This document shows, one piece after another, positions 52,524 to 62,795 of a stretch of DNA of 64,000 nt. Numbering within the stretch: the stretch's first letter is position 1; each line of letters starts with the position of its first letter. The stretch comes from CAYNHT01 sp964397485. GTDB taxonomy: Bacteria; Bacillota_I; Bacilli_A; RF39; UBA660. Both the position numbers and the translations under genes were made by a program. The notes beneath the pieces were generated by a model. That model did not search any database, was not told the origin of the DNA, and worked only from the letters and a program-made list of their open reading frames with translations. The stretch lies in contig CAYNHT010000001.1 of assembly GCA_964397485.1 (NCBI GenBank), positions 358,733 through 422,732 of the forward strand, given 5' to 3'.

Positions 52524-54548
52524 CTATCCACCATATTCTTGAATTAATTTACTAGTTTCTGCTGTTTTTCTTATCAAGTCATAGACTATTATAGCATCCG
52601 AAATTGATAAAACTTCTTGAGCATGTTTATTATTTTTCTCAATATAATCAATACTAACTGGTTCATCAGGTCTTAAAAGTCTTCCCTCTTCTTTTTGAGC
52701 ATTGTAATACATTTTATCTGTAACCCAATTACCGGCAGGGAAAACAACTATATTTTCTTTAACACTGAAAATATCATTACCTAAAGCGTATTTATTGTGA
52801 AATCCAAACATATTTCCTAATGTTGGCATCACATCATACATTCCCATTGGCATAGTTATTTCTTTTTTTACTTTTTGATCTTTAGTCCAAATAATAAAAG
52901 GAACTTTACGATTCAACTCATACTGATAAAAATCTACAGCCTTATAATTAGGATCACTTTTATTTATAACACTATCTGTATAAGGATCATAATTATAATA
53001 TCTTTCATATTCACTTCTTTTTATCTTAGCATCATGATCACCATAAATAACAATAACTGTATTTTCTAATAATCCCGCTTCATCTAAATCTGATATGAAT
53101 TGCCCTATTGCTTCATCTGCATAATGTACTGATTTAATATAGTCACCTAATTTAGTTCCTTCTAAATATGGTGCACTTACTGTTTTGGTATCTCCTGTTT
53201 CTTCATCTACTATCTCATATTTATAATCTACATCGAAATCAACTATACCTTTTTCAATAATATCTGTAAATGGAGTATGATTAGTAAGCATAATCATTGT
53301 TCCATAAAAATTTTGATGAGTTTCACTTACTGTTTTTATTTTCGGAACAGCTTGTCTGAAGAAAGATTTATCACTAAGACCAAGCCCAATACTTTCATCA
53401 ATTGTGAAGTCTTTTTTGTAATAAAAGTAATTGTCATAACCAAACTCTTTATGTACGACATTACGATTCCAAAACGTTCCATTATTACCATGCATACTAA
53501 ATGAATAGTATCCCTGTTCTTTTAGTAACTTAGGAATAGTAGTATATTCTCGGTCCCAATAATTTACGAAAACGGTTCCACTGGAAGTTGGCATTAATGA
53601 CGTATTTAAAGTGAATTCACTATCACTACTTGTTCCTACACCTTCTTGGGCATAAAAATTAGAAAAATAAAGACCTTCACTAGCTAATTTATTAAGGTTA
53701 GGTGTTACGTCAAGACCATTAAACTTAGCTTCCATTGTAAACTGTTGAATACTTTCAGCATGAATCGTTATTATATTACGTCCTTTAAAAATATTTGTAT
53801 ATTTATTTGTTAATATCTCATCACTTTTAGAATCATAATATTCTCTAAACTCTTTGGCTTTTTCATCATAACCAAACAATGGACTAATTTGCGGTTTCAA
53901 ACTAGCTATTACATCATTTAATTGATAGGTATATAAACCAAATTTCATAACAATAAATTCTCTATTCCATTGTTTACCAAATCTACCTATATCTAGACTT
54001 GTAAGCATTGATATAAAGAAACCAACAACAATTAAACCTACAACTAAAGTATTTAAAGCTCTAACTTTTCCTACTTCAATTTTAGCTACTGCCTCATAAT
54101 ATTTTTTGCTTTTTAAATTGACATGCACAAATATTATTGCAGCAATTTGCCATATATAAGCAAGATCTTTTAATTCTAAAATGCTTTCTACAACTGCATC
54201 ACCAACATCAACTAATTGTAGTGATGTTGCTAATAAAGAAAGAGATGCATAAGATACATAATTAGTATAATATATGGAATTAATTACACATAAAAATGTG
54301 AATATTAAAGCCCAACTAAAGAAATATTTAAATTGATGTTTTGGTTTTATAAAATATCCAAATGCTCCAATTATTAATACGACTGCTAAATCAGCTAAGA
54401 TTGGCTTTAACTCAAAATAATTTTTAACTGTTAAAAATCTAAGCAAGGTAGAATTTAAAACAGATGTTATAACGAAAGTCATAAACAAAATATTTGTACT
54501 CAAATAACTTCTCGAGTTTCTTTTAAATTTATCTATAAAGTCTTTCAA
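52524..54548 (-). CDS. LTA synthase family protein (sulfatase fold)
   Basis: 674 residues with a TTG start at 54548 (GAGGTG five bases upstream; no ATG fits). About five membrane segments to residue 215, then an extracellular alkaline-phosphatase/sulfatase domain: RNIITIHAESIQQF (metal Glu), GVGTSSDSEFTLNTSLMPTS (nucleophile Thr), SMHGNNGTFWNRN and IYGDHDAKI. LtaS polymerises glycerol phosphate from phosphatidylglycerol. Linked logically to gpsA and the TagF protein. Confidence 0.9.
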   Translation of the reverse strand: MKDFIDKFKRNSRSYLSTNILFMTFVITSVLNSTLLRFLTVKNYFELKPILADLAVVLIIGAFGYFIKPKHQFKYFFSWALIFTFLCVINSIYYTNYVSYASLSLLATSLQLVDVGDAVVESILELKDLAYIWQIAAIIFVHVNLKSKKYYEAVAKIEVGKVRALNTLVVGLIVVGFFISMLTSLDIGRFGKQWNREFIVMKFGLYTYQLNDVIASLKPQISPLFGYDEKAKEFREYYDSKSDEILTNKYTNIFKGRNIITIHAESIQQFTMEAKFNGLDVTPNLNKLASEGLYFSNFYAQEGVGTSSDSEFTLNTSLMPTSSGTVFVNYWDREYTTIPKLLKEQGYYSFSMHGNNGTFWNRNVVHKEFGYDNYFYYKKDFTIDESIGLGLSDKSFFRQAVPKIKTVSETHQNFYGTMIMLTNHTPFTDIIEKGIVDFDVDYKYEIVDEETGDTKTVSAPYLEGTKLGDYIKSVHYADEAIGQFISDLDEAGLLENTVIVIYGDHDAKIKRSEYERYYNYDPYTDSVINKSDPNYKAVDFYQYELNRKVPFIIWTKDQKVKKEITMPMGMYDVMPTLGNMFGFHNKYALGNDIFSVKENIVVFPAGNWVTDKMYYNAQKEEGRLLRPDEPVSIDYIEKNNKHAQEVLSISDAIIVYDLIRKTAETSKLIQEYGG

Positions 54549-54865
54549 TTTATCACCTCAAATTTAATACCTAATAAGTATAACACTTTTTCATTTTTTT
54601 TTCAATTCTATACATACTATTTTATCTCTATTTACAATTATCATTTAACTACTTTTTATTCATAAAATTAATATATATTACTTATATCAAAACAAAAAAA
54701 GCGATTTCTCATCGCTTTACTATTAAATAGTCTTTTATTTATTTTAAAGGAGATTATTACCTTACTTAATACTGATTAGTTCACTGTTAAACTATTTTGA
54801 GTATTACGTAGTCTGTATTTAGATATACATTGGTAATAAGATGTACATCCAATACTATTATTTAC
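54549..54865. other. Intergenic region without a gene
   Basis: Apart from the terminator at 54693-54718 nothing identifiable was found in this 317-base gap; the part 54720-54865 between that terminator and the YihY gene has no good frame. Confidence 0.5.
54693..54718 (-). terminator. Terminator downstream of the YihY gene
   Basis: aaagcgat / atcgcttt with T7 on the minus strand, 150 bases after the stop at 54866, leaving a long 3' untranslated region. Confidence 0.7.
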
Positions 54866-55702
54866 CTACTGTTCAATATTATTTGTAACATTTTTTTCCA
54901 AATCATATTGACTAGCATTTATGGCAATTCCTAGTACCAAAATATAGGCTAAAAAATAAATCCACATCATCATAACAATTATATTTGATAAACTTCCATA
55001 AAAAATGTCATAATTAGCAATATTACTAACATAATAAGAATAGATAGCTGTAATAAAAATCCATCCTATTGTTGTAAAAATTGCACCTTTAGTTACAAAT
55101 CTACTGGATATATTAAAATCAGGCGCAATAGTATATACCAGTTTGATTGTAAAATAAATTAAAATGAATGCAATTGGCCACTTTAAAAGTACATATATAT
55201 AGTAAAATTCTTGGCTAATGTTTTTTAAAATACCTATATCTAAAACTGTTTTTATTATGGTATTTCCAAAAGCTAAAACGATAACTATAAATATAAATAA
55301 TAATACTAATATTATCGTTAAAAATAAGGCTTTTATACGTCTTTTTAAATAATCAGAATTATTTATATTATAAAGAGTATTAGAAGATACAATAATAGAA
55401 TTAGGTCCATTAGATGCAACAATAAAACCAGTTAACATAAATATACCTATGTTTATATCAAACCCACGACCATCTATAAATGGAATTAATAACTGGCTTA
55501 CTTCTTTTGGAAATGATTCATTCATAAAATTAATTACGGAATCTATTGATATTGAAAAAAGAGATGCAGTAAAACCAATTAGAGTGATAATCGGAATAAC
55601 AGACAACACTAAAAAGAATGCTAGATTACCTGGCAGAATTCTCATTTCTGATTTTTGAATTATTTTTAGTAGTCTTAAAAATATTTGCTTTATTCTTATC
55701 AT
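54866..55702 (-). CDS. YihY/BrkB-family membrane protein
   Basis: 278 residues, six membrane segments. Family markers are GNLAFFLVLSVIPIITLIGF near the N-terminus, a central NSIIVSSNTLYNI, and the C-terminal YGSLSNIIVMMMWIYFLAYI followed by GIAINASQYD. Once called RNase BN, now regarded as an integral membrane protein of unclear role. AAAGGG precedes ATG 55702. Confidence 0.88.
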   Translation of the reverse strand: MIRIKQIFLRLLKIIQKSEMRILPGNLAFFLVLSVIPIITLIGFTASLFSISIDSVINFMNESFPKEVSQLLIPFIDGRGFDINIGIFMLTGFIVASNGPNSIIVSSNTLYNINNSDYLKRRIKALFLTIILVLLFIFIVIVLAFGNTIIKTVLDIGILKNISQEFYYIYVLLKWPIAFILIYFTIKLVYTIAPDFNISSRFVTKGAIFTTIGWIFITAIYSYYVSNIANYDIFYGSLSNIIVMMMWIYFLAYILVLGIAINASQYDLEKNVTNNIEQ

Positions 55703-55741
55703 ACTTACCCTTTCATAAAAAGCAAAGATAAACTTTGCTTA

Positions 55742-57820
55742 TTAATTATTAATCTCTTCTTTATTATTACGCATATCTAATGTTGCCTCGTTAACAGCAT
55801 CGTCAACCGTTTTTATCGCATCAGTTATCATACTATAGCCTATTGCTGCACCAAATCCATGGTCTAATTCTTTAAATTCTTTGTTAAGTTTTCTAATATA
55901 TGACACAATTTGCTTCTCATCATGCCCAACTAAATAAACTAAAAATTCATTACCATTAGTACGAATAATATCACTATTTTCGATTTGGTTAGTTATCAAT
56001 ATGTTTGCCGCTTCTTTTATAACATTATCACCTTCACTATGGCCATAATTGTCATTAATATAAGCAACATTATTTAAATCAATAACAATAATAGTTTGAG
56101 GGTAAATTTCACTCTCGTCCCACTTTTCAATGTTATCATTTAAATAATTACGATTCTTTAATGAAGTTAACATATCGATGTATCTTAACTTATCTTCTTT
56201 AGTTAAAGTTGTCTTTTTCTTTTTCTTCTTACTTGTTTTTTTCAAAAAGATAACTGTAGTTATTATAATTACTATAGCAATTCCACCAAATACAACTACA
56301 TTTTTTATTGTTAAGTTACTGCTATCTACATTTAATAATTCCTCATAACTTCTATTCATTAACCCTTTTTCAACAGTGAATGATAAATAGAAATCGAAAA
56401 ACTCACTAAATACTTGATTATCTTTTATATCTCTAATTGTAAACTTATAATCACTAGGTAACATAAATTGATAATCAATTTTATTGTTTTCTAAGTTTAA
56501 ACGGGAAAAATAATTATAAGTAACTTGATCAAGCGCTATTAAACTATTATTTTTTCTACTTTTAATCAATGTTTGCATATTATCAAATTCATTGACTTTA
56601 ATATCATTATCAGCTAAATGAGCAGCAATTTGGCTACCTTTTATCGCCATAACTTCACTATTTTTAAGTGAATTTAATGAATTAACAACTACTTCATTTG
56701 ATAATGAGGATGTAATTACTACCTTTTCATCATACACAGATACGGTACTGTAAGTATCCATATCATAACTTGGTGTAACAGTATTATCAAAGAAAAAATC
56801 TAATTTGTTCTTATTAAAATCATTAATTAATTCTGGAATATTAGGATATGCCTTATAATTTATTTCTACATCCGCTAACCTAGAAAATTCTTTCATCAAG
56901 GTATTATTAATTCCTAGTAACCTATCATTAACGATTGTATCATATGGATTATTCTCTACAAATCCGTATGCATATCTTTTACTTCTGAATTTAACTTTCT
57001 CTTTTTCATCAATTTTTTTTGATGAAAAATAACTACTAGAGAAATGCAAATTATATGCCTCTATATAATTGTCATTTGCCCATTTTTTATAATATTTACT
57101 AATAATATCATTTAATTTATTAACATTACCAAGTGACAAAACATAATCTTTGGTTAACTCAGTAATATTATAAGCTATATTTAAATTTTCATTAGCAATT
57201 ATTTTGTCCAAATAAATAGATTTAGGTAAAATTATCGCATCTATGACACTTTCAACTACTTCTTCTTCATTTTCTTCTGGGACAATATTCATGTCACTAA
57301 ATAAATTATTGATATCATCATATGTTTTAAAAGAAACATTATTAGTTCCCTTTAAATAGGTATTAACACTATCTAAATCACTATCCATTACACCTATAGT
57401 TAAATTAGCTATTTTATCTAACGAAGTATACTTAACTCTATTTTTAGTCAATAATACATAATTATCTTGATAAATTAAAATATCATTATCAGCTTTTTTA
57501 TCGACTATTTTAAAAGCATACTCACTTTTAGGTACTACATCAATTGTATATGAAACTTTATTAAATTCTAAGCCAGTATCCTTTTCAAGTTGATTTAAAA
57601 AGTCAAAAAATATTCCTTCTCCATTATAATTGAATACAGGAATCTCATTAATAATTCCCATATCTATTACTTTATTTTTATTGCTTTCAATCCACTGTTT
57701 TTCAAGCAAATTCAATGTCGTATTTTTATCTTCTTTAGTAAAAACATAATATACCCCCAAAGAAACAACAAGTAATATTACAACAATAATACTTGTAATA
57801 ACGACTTTTTTATTTTTCAT
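55742..57820 (-). CDS. Receptor with substrate-binding-like domains and degenerate GGDEF
   Basis: 692 residues from ATG 57820 (AAGGTGG upstream). N-terminal membrane segment at 7-27, a large extracellular part that reads like two bacterial type-3 substrate-binding domains (for example TLNLLEKQWIESNKNKVIDM, then YAYGFVENNPYDTIVNDRLL), membrane segment at about 508-526, basic linker and GGDEF domain at 538-692. DLNNVAYINDNYGHSEGDNV is kept, but the signature reads NGNEF (622-626), lacking the metal-binding Asp/Glu. A ligand sensor with an inactive output domain is likely. Confidence 0.8.
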   Translation of the reverse strand: MKNKKVVITSIIVVILLVVSLGVYYVFTKEDKNTTLNLLEKQWIESNKNKVIDMGIINEIPVFNYNGEGIFFDFLNQLEKDTGLEFNKVSYTIDVVPKSEYAFKIVDKKADNDILIYQDNYVLLTKNRVKYTSLDKIANLTIGVMDSDLDSVNTYLKGTNNVSFKTYDDINNLFSDMNIVPEENEEEVVESVIDAIILPKSIYLDKIIANENLNIAYNITELTKDYVLSLGNVNKLNDIISKYYKKWANDNYIEAYNLHFSSSYFSSKKIDEKEKVKFRSKRYAYGFVENNPYDTIVNDRLLGINNTLMKEFSRLADVEINYKAYPNIPELINDFNKNKLDFFFDNTVTPSYDMDTYSTVSVYDEKVVITSSLSNEVVVNSLNSLKNSEVMAIKGSQIAAHLADNDIKVNEFDNMQTLIKSRKNNSLIALDQVTYNYFSRLNLENNKIDYQFMLPSDYKFTIRDIKDNQVFSEFFDFYLSFTVEKGLMNRSYEELLNVDSSNLTIKNVVVFGGIAIVIIITTVIFLKKTSKKKKKKTTLTKEDKLRYIDMLTSLKNRNYLNDNIEKWDESEIYPQTIIVIDLNNVAYINDNYGHSEGDNVIKEAANILITNQIENSDIIRTNGNEFLVYLVGHDEKQIVSYIRKLNKEFKELDHGFGAAIGYSMITDAIKTVDDAVNEATLDMRNNKEEINN

Positions 57821-57833
57821 CTTTACCACCTTA

Positions 57834-58295
57834 CTAATTATTTGTCCATTTAAAGCTTAAACTAGTTTTATGTTTATAGCCAATAATAGGATATAATTCA
57901 CTTTCTTCATCTTTAGAATTAATAATATAAACTTGGAAATCATAATAATTTTTTTCTTCAACAGTAAAATCTTCCATTATCTTATCAGCTAAAGATTTAG
58001 AAGTAATCAAATCAGTATCTGAATTAACTGTAATTATGAAATTAACTATTCTTCCTTTAATATCATAAATCACATTACTGACATCATCAGTGCTTTGTAA
58101 ACTTAGTTTTATTTTTCCAAGTTTATCCTGACTGATCCTGACATCCTCTATTCCTTCTAACCTATTTCCATACAAATCTTTATGTGTATCAGGATATATT
58201 AACTCCTTAATACCAATAAAAGCGAAAATCATTAATAACAAAAAAACAAATGCTCCAATTAATTTAAACTTATGTTTTTTAACGAATTTCATCAT
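57834..58295 (-). CDS. Membrane-anchored unknown upstream of the GGDEF receptor
   Basis: 153 residues: membrane anchor at about 11-30 (LIGAFVFLLLMIFAFIGI), then an extracellular domain with GNRLEGIEDVRISQDKLGKI and YDFQVYIINSKDEESELYPI, strand-rich, ending SLSFKWTNN. It precedes the receptor by 13 bases, so it may work with it. No family recognised. Confidence 0.65.
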   Translation of the reverse strand: MMKFVKKHKFKLIGAFVFLLLMIFAFIGIKELIYPDTHKDLYGNRLEGIEDVRISQDKLGKIKLSLQSTDDVSNVIYDIKGRIVNFIITVNSDTDLITSKSLADKIMEDFTVEEKNYYDFQVYIINSKDEESELYPIIGYKHKTSLSFKWTNN

Positions 58296-58345
58296 TTCAC
58301 CTCAATCGCTTAAACATTATACTATATTTTTAAAAATTTTTCAAA

Positions 58346-59764
58346 TTATAACTTTTTAAGTTCCTCAATCAACATTTTATTGACATTTTGTGGGTTAGCT
58401 TGACCCTTTGATTCTTTCATTATTTGTCCCATTAAATATTTTACAGCTCTATCTTTACCAGCTTTATAATCGTCAACTGACTCAGGATTATCGCCAATAA
58501 CTTTTGTTACAATACCTAATAACAAACTCTCATCATTTATTTGCTCAATACCTAATGATGAAATTATTTTACTTACACTTCCTCCATCATTAATTAAAAT
58601 TGGGATTATATCTTTGCTTTGTTTTGAAGAAATCTTTTTATCTTCTAGCATTTTAATTAATTCACTAAAGTTTTCTTCATTTAATTTTATGTTTAATAAA
58701 CTTAAATTATTTTTATTTAAATAACTAAGTATATCACCTGTTAATAAATTAGTTGCGATAATAGGATTAACTTTATCAATTATCGATTCTAAAAATTCAC
58801 TTAGTTCCGTATTAGCAATAATCGTTTTGATATTATTTTCGTTTATTCCTAGACTGCTATATTTTTCTCTTAAAACATTTGGTAATACTGGCATATTATC
58901 ACGGGTTTTATTAATCCATTCATCACTTATGTGAATGTAGGGTAGATCAGGTTCTGGAAAATAACGGTAATCATTTCCTGTTTCTTTAACTCGCATTAAT
59001 ACGGTAGTATTTGTTTTATCATCGAAACGCCTAGTTTCTTCACGAATTAAACCACCAGATGCAATAATTTCTTTTTGTCTATCAATTTCATATAGGATGC
59101 TAGTACCGACATTACTAATAGAACCAATATTCTTTATTTCTGTTTTTGTTCCTAGTTTTTCACTATCTTTTTCTTTCAACGAAACATTAGCATCACAACG
59201 CATACTTCCTTCTTCTATTTTTACATCACTTATTTTTAAATAAAGTAAAATCTCTCTAAGTGTTTCTAAATATGCCATCGCTTCTTTTTCATTTTCAATG
59301 TCTGGCTTAGAAACAATTTCAACTAAAGGAACACCTGCTCTATTAAAATTTAGTAAAGTTCCATCACTTGTATGTAAACTTTTACAAGTATCCTCTTCAA
59401 TATGGATTCTTTCAATTCCAATTTTTTTCTTTTTACCATCTACTTCTATTTCTACATATCCTTCATAACCAATTGGTGTTTTACTTTGAGTAATTTGATA
59501 TCCTTTAGGTAAATCTGGATAAAAATAATTTTTGCGATCAAAATGCATTTCTTTATTAATTTTACAATTTAAAGCTAAAGCAGCCATCATAGCCATATCA
59601 ACTACTTTTTTATTAAGTTTAGGTAAAACCCCTGGGTATCCTAAATCGATAACATTAACATTAGAATTTGCTTCACTATGAAAATCATTTAAACTACTTG
59701 AAAAAACTTTTGATTTACTCTTTAGTTCAACATGAACTTCGATTCCAATTGTAGGTACCAACAT
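58346..59764 (-). CDS. gatB: Asp-tRNA(Asn)/Glu-tRNA(Gln) amidotransferase subunit B
   Basis: 472 residues. TIGIEVHVELKSKSKVFSSS, YFYPDLPKGYQITQ, GIERIHIEEDTCKSLH and MRCDANVSL are GatB signatures; the C-terminal YqeY-like tail ends in KGQANPQNVNKMLIEELKKL. GatB activates the mischarged Glu-tRNA(Gln). Start overlaps the gatA stop (TAATG). Confidence 0.97.
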   Translation of the reverse strand: MLVPTIGIEVHVELKSKSKVFSSSLNDFHSEANSNVNVIDLGYPGVLPKLNKKVVDMAMMAALALNCKINKEMHFDRKNYFYPDLPKGYQITQSKTPIGYEGYVEIEVDGKKKKIGIERIHIEEDTCKSLHTSDGTLLNFNRAGVPLVEIVSKPDIENEKEAMAYLETLREILLYLKISDVKIEEGSMRCDANVSLKEKDSEKLGTKTEIKNIGSISNVGTSILYEIDRQKEIIASGGLIREETRRFDDKTNTTVLMRVKETGNDYRYFPEPDLPYIHISDEWINKTRDNMPVLPNVLREKYSSLGINENNIKTIIANTELSEFLESIIDKVNPIIATNLLTGDILSYLNKNNLSLLNIKLNEENFSELIKMLEDKKISSKQSKDIIPILINDGGSVSKIISSLGIEQINDESLLLGIVTKVIGDNPESVDDYKAGKDRAVKYLMGQIMKESKGQANPQNVNKMLIEELKKL

Positions 59765-61212
59765 TATTCATCACCTCGTGGTTCTAAATTCAAATTTAAT
59801 TTATTTTCTATATATGAAGCTAATTTATAGATACTTGCTTCTTTAAAATAATTACCAATAATATGCATACCGATTGGTAAATTATCTTTATTAAATCCAA
59901 CAGGTAATGACATTGCTGGAAGTCCAGCCATATTAACAGGTATTGTTAATAAATCATCATAAAAACTTTTTAATGCATCATCACTTCTTGAGCCTAAATC
60001 ATAAGCCACATCTGTATTGACAGGACCAATAATCAAGTCATAATCTTCAAAAGTCTTTTTGAAATTATTAGTCATAATATTTCTCAAAACTAAAGCTTTA
60101 TGATAATAAATATTAGCATTATCTCCACTTAATACATATGATCCTATCATAATTCTTCTTTTTACTTCAGTACCAAATCCCTCTGCTCTACTATTTTTGT
60201 ATAATTCATCGATATTTGAATAATTATTTGTAACGTGACCATATTTAATACCGTCAAAACGTGCCAAATTACTGCTTGCCTCACCAAGTGCGATAACTTG
60301 ATATAACGGAATAGCGTATTCTAAGTAATCAATATCAATATAATCAACGGTACATCCATTTTCTTTTAAAATATCAATAACATTGATGATTTTATTACGT
60401 ATTTCAACATTTATAACATCACTCATGTAATAATTAGGGATTGCTATTTTCATTCCTTTAATATCCATACCAATTAAAGAAGTGAAATCTTTTACTTCTT
60501 CTTTTGATGAGGTAAAGTCGTTTTCATCATAACCACTTAAAGCGTTTAACAAAAGAGCATTTTCATAAACATTACGAGTCATAGGACCAATTTGATCTAG
60601 GCTTGAAGCAAAAGCAATTAATCCATACCTAGATACTCTTCCATATGTCGGTTTTAAACCAACTATACCACAAAAACTTGCTGGTTGACGAATACTTCCC
60701 CCAGTATCACTTCCTAGTGCTAAAGGGACAATTCTACTACTAACACTTGCAGCACTACCACTACTGCTTCCACCTGGAACCTTTATATTATTCCATGGAT
60801 TTAATGTATTTCCATAATAACTAGTTTCTCCAGTTGATCCCATTGCAAATTCGTCCATGTTAGTTTTTCCAATAACAATCATATTTTTTTCTTTTATCTT
60901 TTGAACAACGGTTGAATCATATATTGGATCAAAATTATCTAACATCCTTGATCCACAAGTTGTTCTTAAGTTCTTAGTTACAATATTGTCTTTAACAGCA
61001 ATTGGAATTCCAAATAATAAATTATCCACTTCTTTATTTTCTAGTTCTTTAGCAGTCTTTATAGCCTGTTCTTTATTTAAAGTAATAAAAGCATTTAAAT
61101 TAGATTTTTCTATTTTTTCATATGCTTCCAATACTAAATCAATTGGCTTTATTTCTTTTTTCTTTAACCTATCATTTATTTCTTTTATACTTAAATTTAA
61201 ATAATTACTCAT
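59764..61212 (-). CDS. gatA: Asp/Glu-tRNA amidotransferase subunit A
   Basis: 482 residues. Amidase signature: Lys in GIPIAVKDNIVTK, then VPGGSSSGSAASVSSRIVPL and LGSDTGGSIRQPASFCGIVG carry the Ser-cisSer-Lys triad. Releases ammonia from glutamine for transamidation. Overlaps gatC by 4 bases (ATGA). Confidence 0.97.
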   Translation of the reverse strand: MSNYLNLSIKEINDRLKKKEIKPIDLVLEAYEKIEKSNLNAFITLNKEQAIKTAKELENKEVDNLLFGIPIAVKDNIVTKNLRTTCGSRMLDNFDPIYDSTVVQKIKEKNMIVIGKTNMDEFAMGSTGETSYYGNTLNPWNNIKVPGGSSSGSAASVSSRIVPLALGSDTGGSIRQPASFCGIVGLKPTYGRVSRYGLIAFASSLDQIGPMTRNVYENALLLNALSGYDENDFTSSKEEVKDFTSLIGMDIKGMKIAIPNYYMSDVINVEIRNKIINVIDILKENGCTVDYIDIDYLEYAIPLYQVIALGEASSNLARFDGIKYGHVTNNYSNIDELYKNSRAEGFGTEVKRRIMIGSYVLSGDNANIYYHKALVLRNIMTNNFKKTFEDYDLIIGPVNTDVAYDLGSRSDDALKSFYDDLLTIPVNMAGLPAMSLPVGFNKDNLPIGMHIIGNYFKEASIYKLASYIENKLNLNLEPRGDE

Positions 61213-61502
61213 TCTATCACCTTCGGTACAATTATATATTCTTCATTAGCTTTATTAGCGTTTTTAAATACCTCATCCTTATTTAACATATCTTTAACTA
61301 TATCTTCACTAAAACAATTAGTATTAGTAGTTGGAGCAATTAAAATATCTTTATTACAATCAATATCAACTTTGTTTATCTTATCAATTTCAGTCAATAT
61401 AGAAGTTAGTTGTACACTATACTTTTCTATTTCCTTATCATCTATACTAAGTTTAGCTAAATTAGCTACGTGCAGTACTGTCTTCTTGTCTAATTTTTCC
61501 AT
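61209..61502 (-). CDS. gatC: Asp/Glu-tRNA amidotransferase subunit C
   Basis: 97 residues with VLHVANLAKLSIDDKEIEKY and EIDKINKVDIDC, the clamp that holds GatA and GatB together. First of gatCAB. Its presence implies that Gln-tRNA and/or Asn-tRNA are made by the indirect route in this organism. Confidence 0.95.
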   Translation of the reverse strand: MEKLDKKTVLHVANLAKLSIDDKEIEKYSVQLTSILTEIDKINKVDIDCNKDILIAPTTNTNCFSEDIVKDMLNKDEVFKNANKANEEYIIVPKVIE

Positions 61503-61506
61503 AATC

Positions 61507-62544
61507 TCATCCTCTCATTATATAAACATTACTTCTTAATGTATTCTTATCTTTTCTTATAAGGGCTAAAATCTGATTGTTAGATTTTATAAAAATACGA
61601 ATATCAACTTTATTATCAAAAGATTTACCTATTTCATCACTGAGTAGTTGACTTAAATATAATAGTTGACTTTTACTAAAAGAACTATTATTAACATCAA
61701 TTTCAATATTTTTTAATGTGTTATTTTGATAAAAACCCTTACCACTCATGTATACATTACTAAATACATTCTTGACAGATTTTTCAATATTTTTATAACC
61801 AGTAGCTGTATTTATATCATTTTTATTTACATAATCTGAATTTAAATACTGATAGCTATAGTCAACTTCTTCCATTTCAATAATATTTTTATTAGTTATT
61901 CCTATATATTTAAATCCGCCTGGCAACATTGAATTAGGGCTTTTTTGAAAATATAATCCAACTATTATCTTAATATCCTTTAATTCTTCTTTATTATACA
62001 TGTATTCAATCAACTTATTTGCTGTTTTTTTACCAAAATCAATTAAAGTATTATCATCAACAATCTTATATACATAGTTTCCATAACTATTTTTATAAGC
62101 CTGATATGGATTTAAAACAATAGCTAAAGAGACTCCTTTTAAATGTCCATTGCTTGCTAAAAAGTTTTGTTCATATATACTTGTAATATAAGTTGGTTCA
62201 ATATCTACATCGTCAATTACAATATTAGGTGCATTATTTAACTCCTTATTGCTAAGAAGTGTCTTTAATTCACTCTCTTTTAAATATTGTCCTTCCTGAT
62301 AATAGGAGTTGTTTGTCTTGAAATATACAGTAGATAAATTCATTAAAGAACTTTCAATATCTAAAATGTCGTAATTATTTAAAACATTATTTACAACATA
62401 GTTATTCGATACACCTTTTTTATAAGGACTATATACTTGATAATAATTACTATCAAATTCTATATCGATTGTTGAAAAATTTTCTTTATTGTTACACCCA
62501 ACTAGCATAAAAAGACATAAAATCATAATTACATACTTCTTCAT
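61507..62544 (-). CDS. CamS-family lipoprotein
   Basis: 345 residues from ATG 62544; TTG 62556 has no room for an RBS. Lipobox FMLVGC (Cys17). The family pattern is clear in LKGVSLAIVLNPYQAYKNSY, FGKKTANKLIEYMYN and NSMLPGGFKYIGITNK. CamS/YerH lipoproteins lie just upstream of gatCAB in Bacillus and Staphylococcus, as here; their role is not known (in staphylococci the signal peptide yields a pheromone). Confidence 0.87.
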   Translation of the reverse strand: MKKYVIMILCLFMLVGCNNKENFSTIDIEFDSNYYQVYSPYKKGVSNNYVVNNVLNNYDILDIESSLMNLSTVYFKTNNSYYQEGQYLKESELKTLLSNKELNNAPNIVIDDVDIEPTYITSIYEQNFLASNGHLKGVSLAIVLNPYQAYKNSYGNYVYKIVDDNTLIDFGKKTANKLIEYMYNKEELKDIKIIVGLYFQKSPNSMLPGGFKYIGITNKNIIEMEEVDYSYQYLNSDYVNKNDINTATGYKNIEKSVKNVFSNVYMSGKGFYQNNTLKNIEIDVNNSSFSKSQLLYLSQLLSDEIGKSFDNKVDIRIFIKSNNQILALIRKDKNTLRSNVYIMRG

Positions 62545-62556
62545 ACCATCACCCAA

Positions 62557-62749
62557 TTAGTAATATTATATCATAATATAATCCTATTTAATGGATTTTT
62601 AATTAATAATTAGGAATTAACAAAGCGTTTTACACTCATGTTATTGCATATGGAATATATCATTTTTAAATAGATTCATCACACAACATTATATGTTTAT
62701 TATTAGTTATTTTTAATTTCTAGTTTTCATTTTAAATTGATTGTACTTA
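62557..62749. other. Intergenic region without a gene
   Basis: Between the camS-like gene and the LamG terminator; no frame, repeat or RNA structure recognised. Confidence 0.5.
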
Positions 62750-62780
62750 CAAAAAGCAGGTGAACTAATACCTGCTTTTA
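62750..62780 (-). terminator. Terminator of the LamG-protein gene
   Basis: aaaagcaggt / acctgctttt with T-run on the minus strand. Confidence 0.8.
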
Positions 62781-62795
62781 AACTTATTTTATTTA

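Noticed and set aside
61200..61215. Mycoplasma-type code (UGA as Trp)
   Set aside because: UGA ends gatC and the camS-like gene at expected positions, and Trp is coded by TGG.
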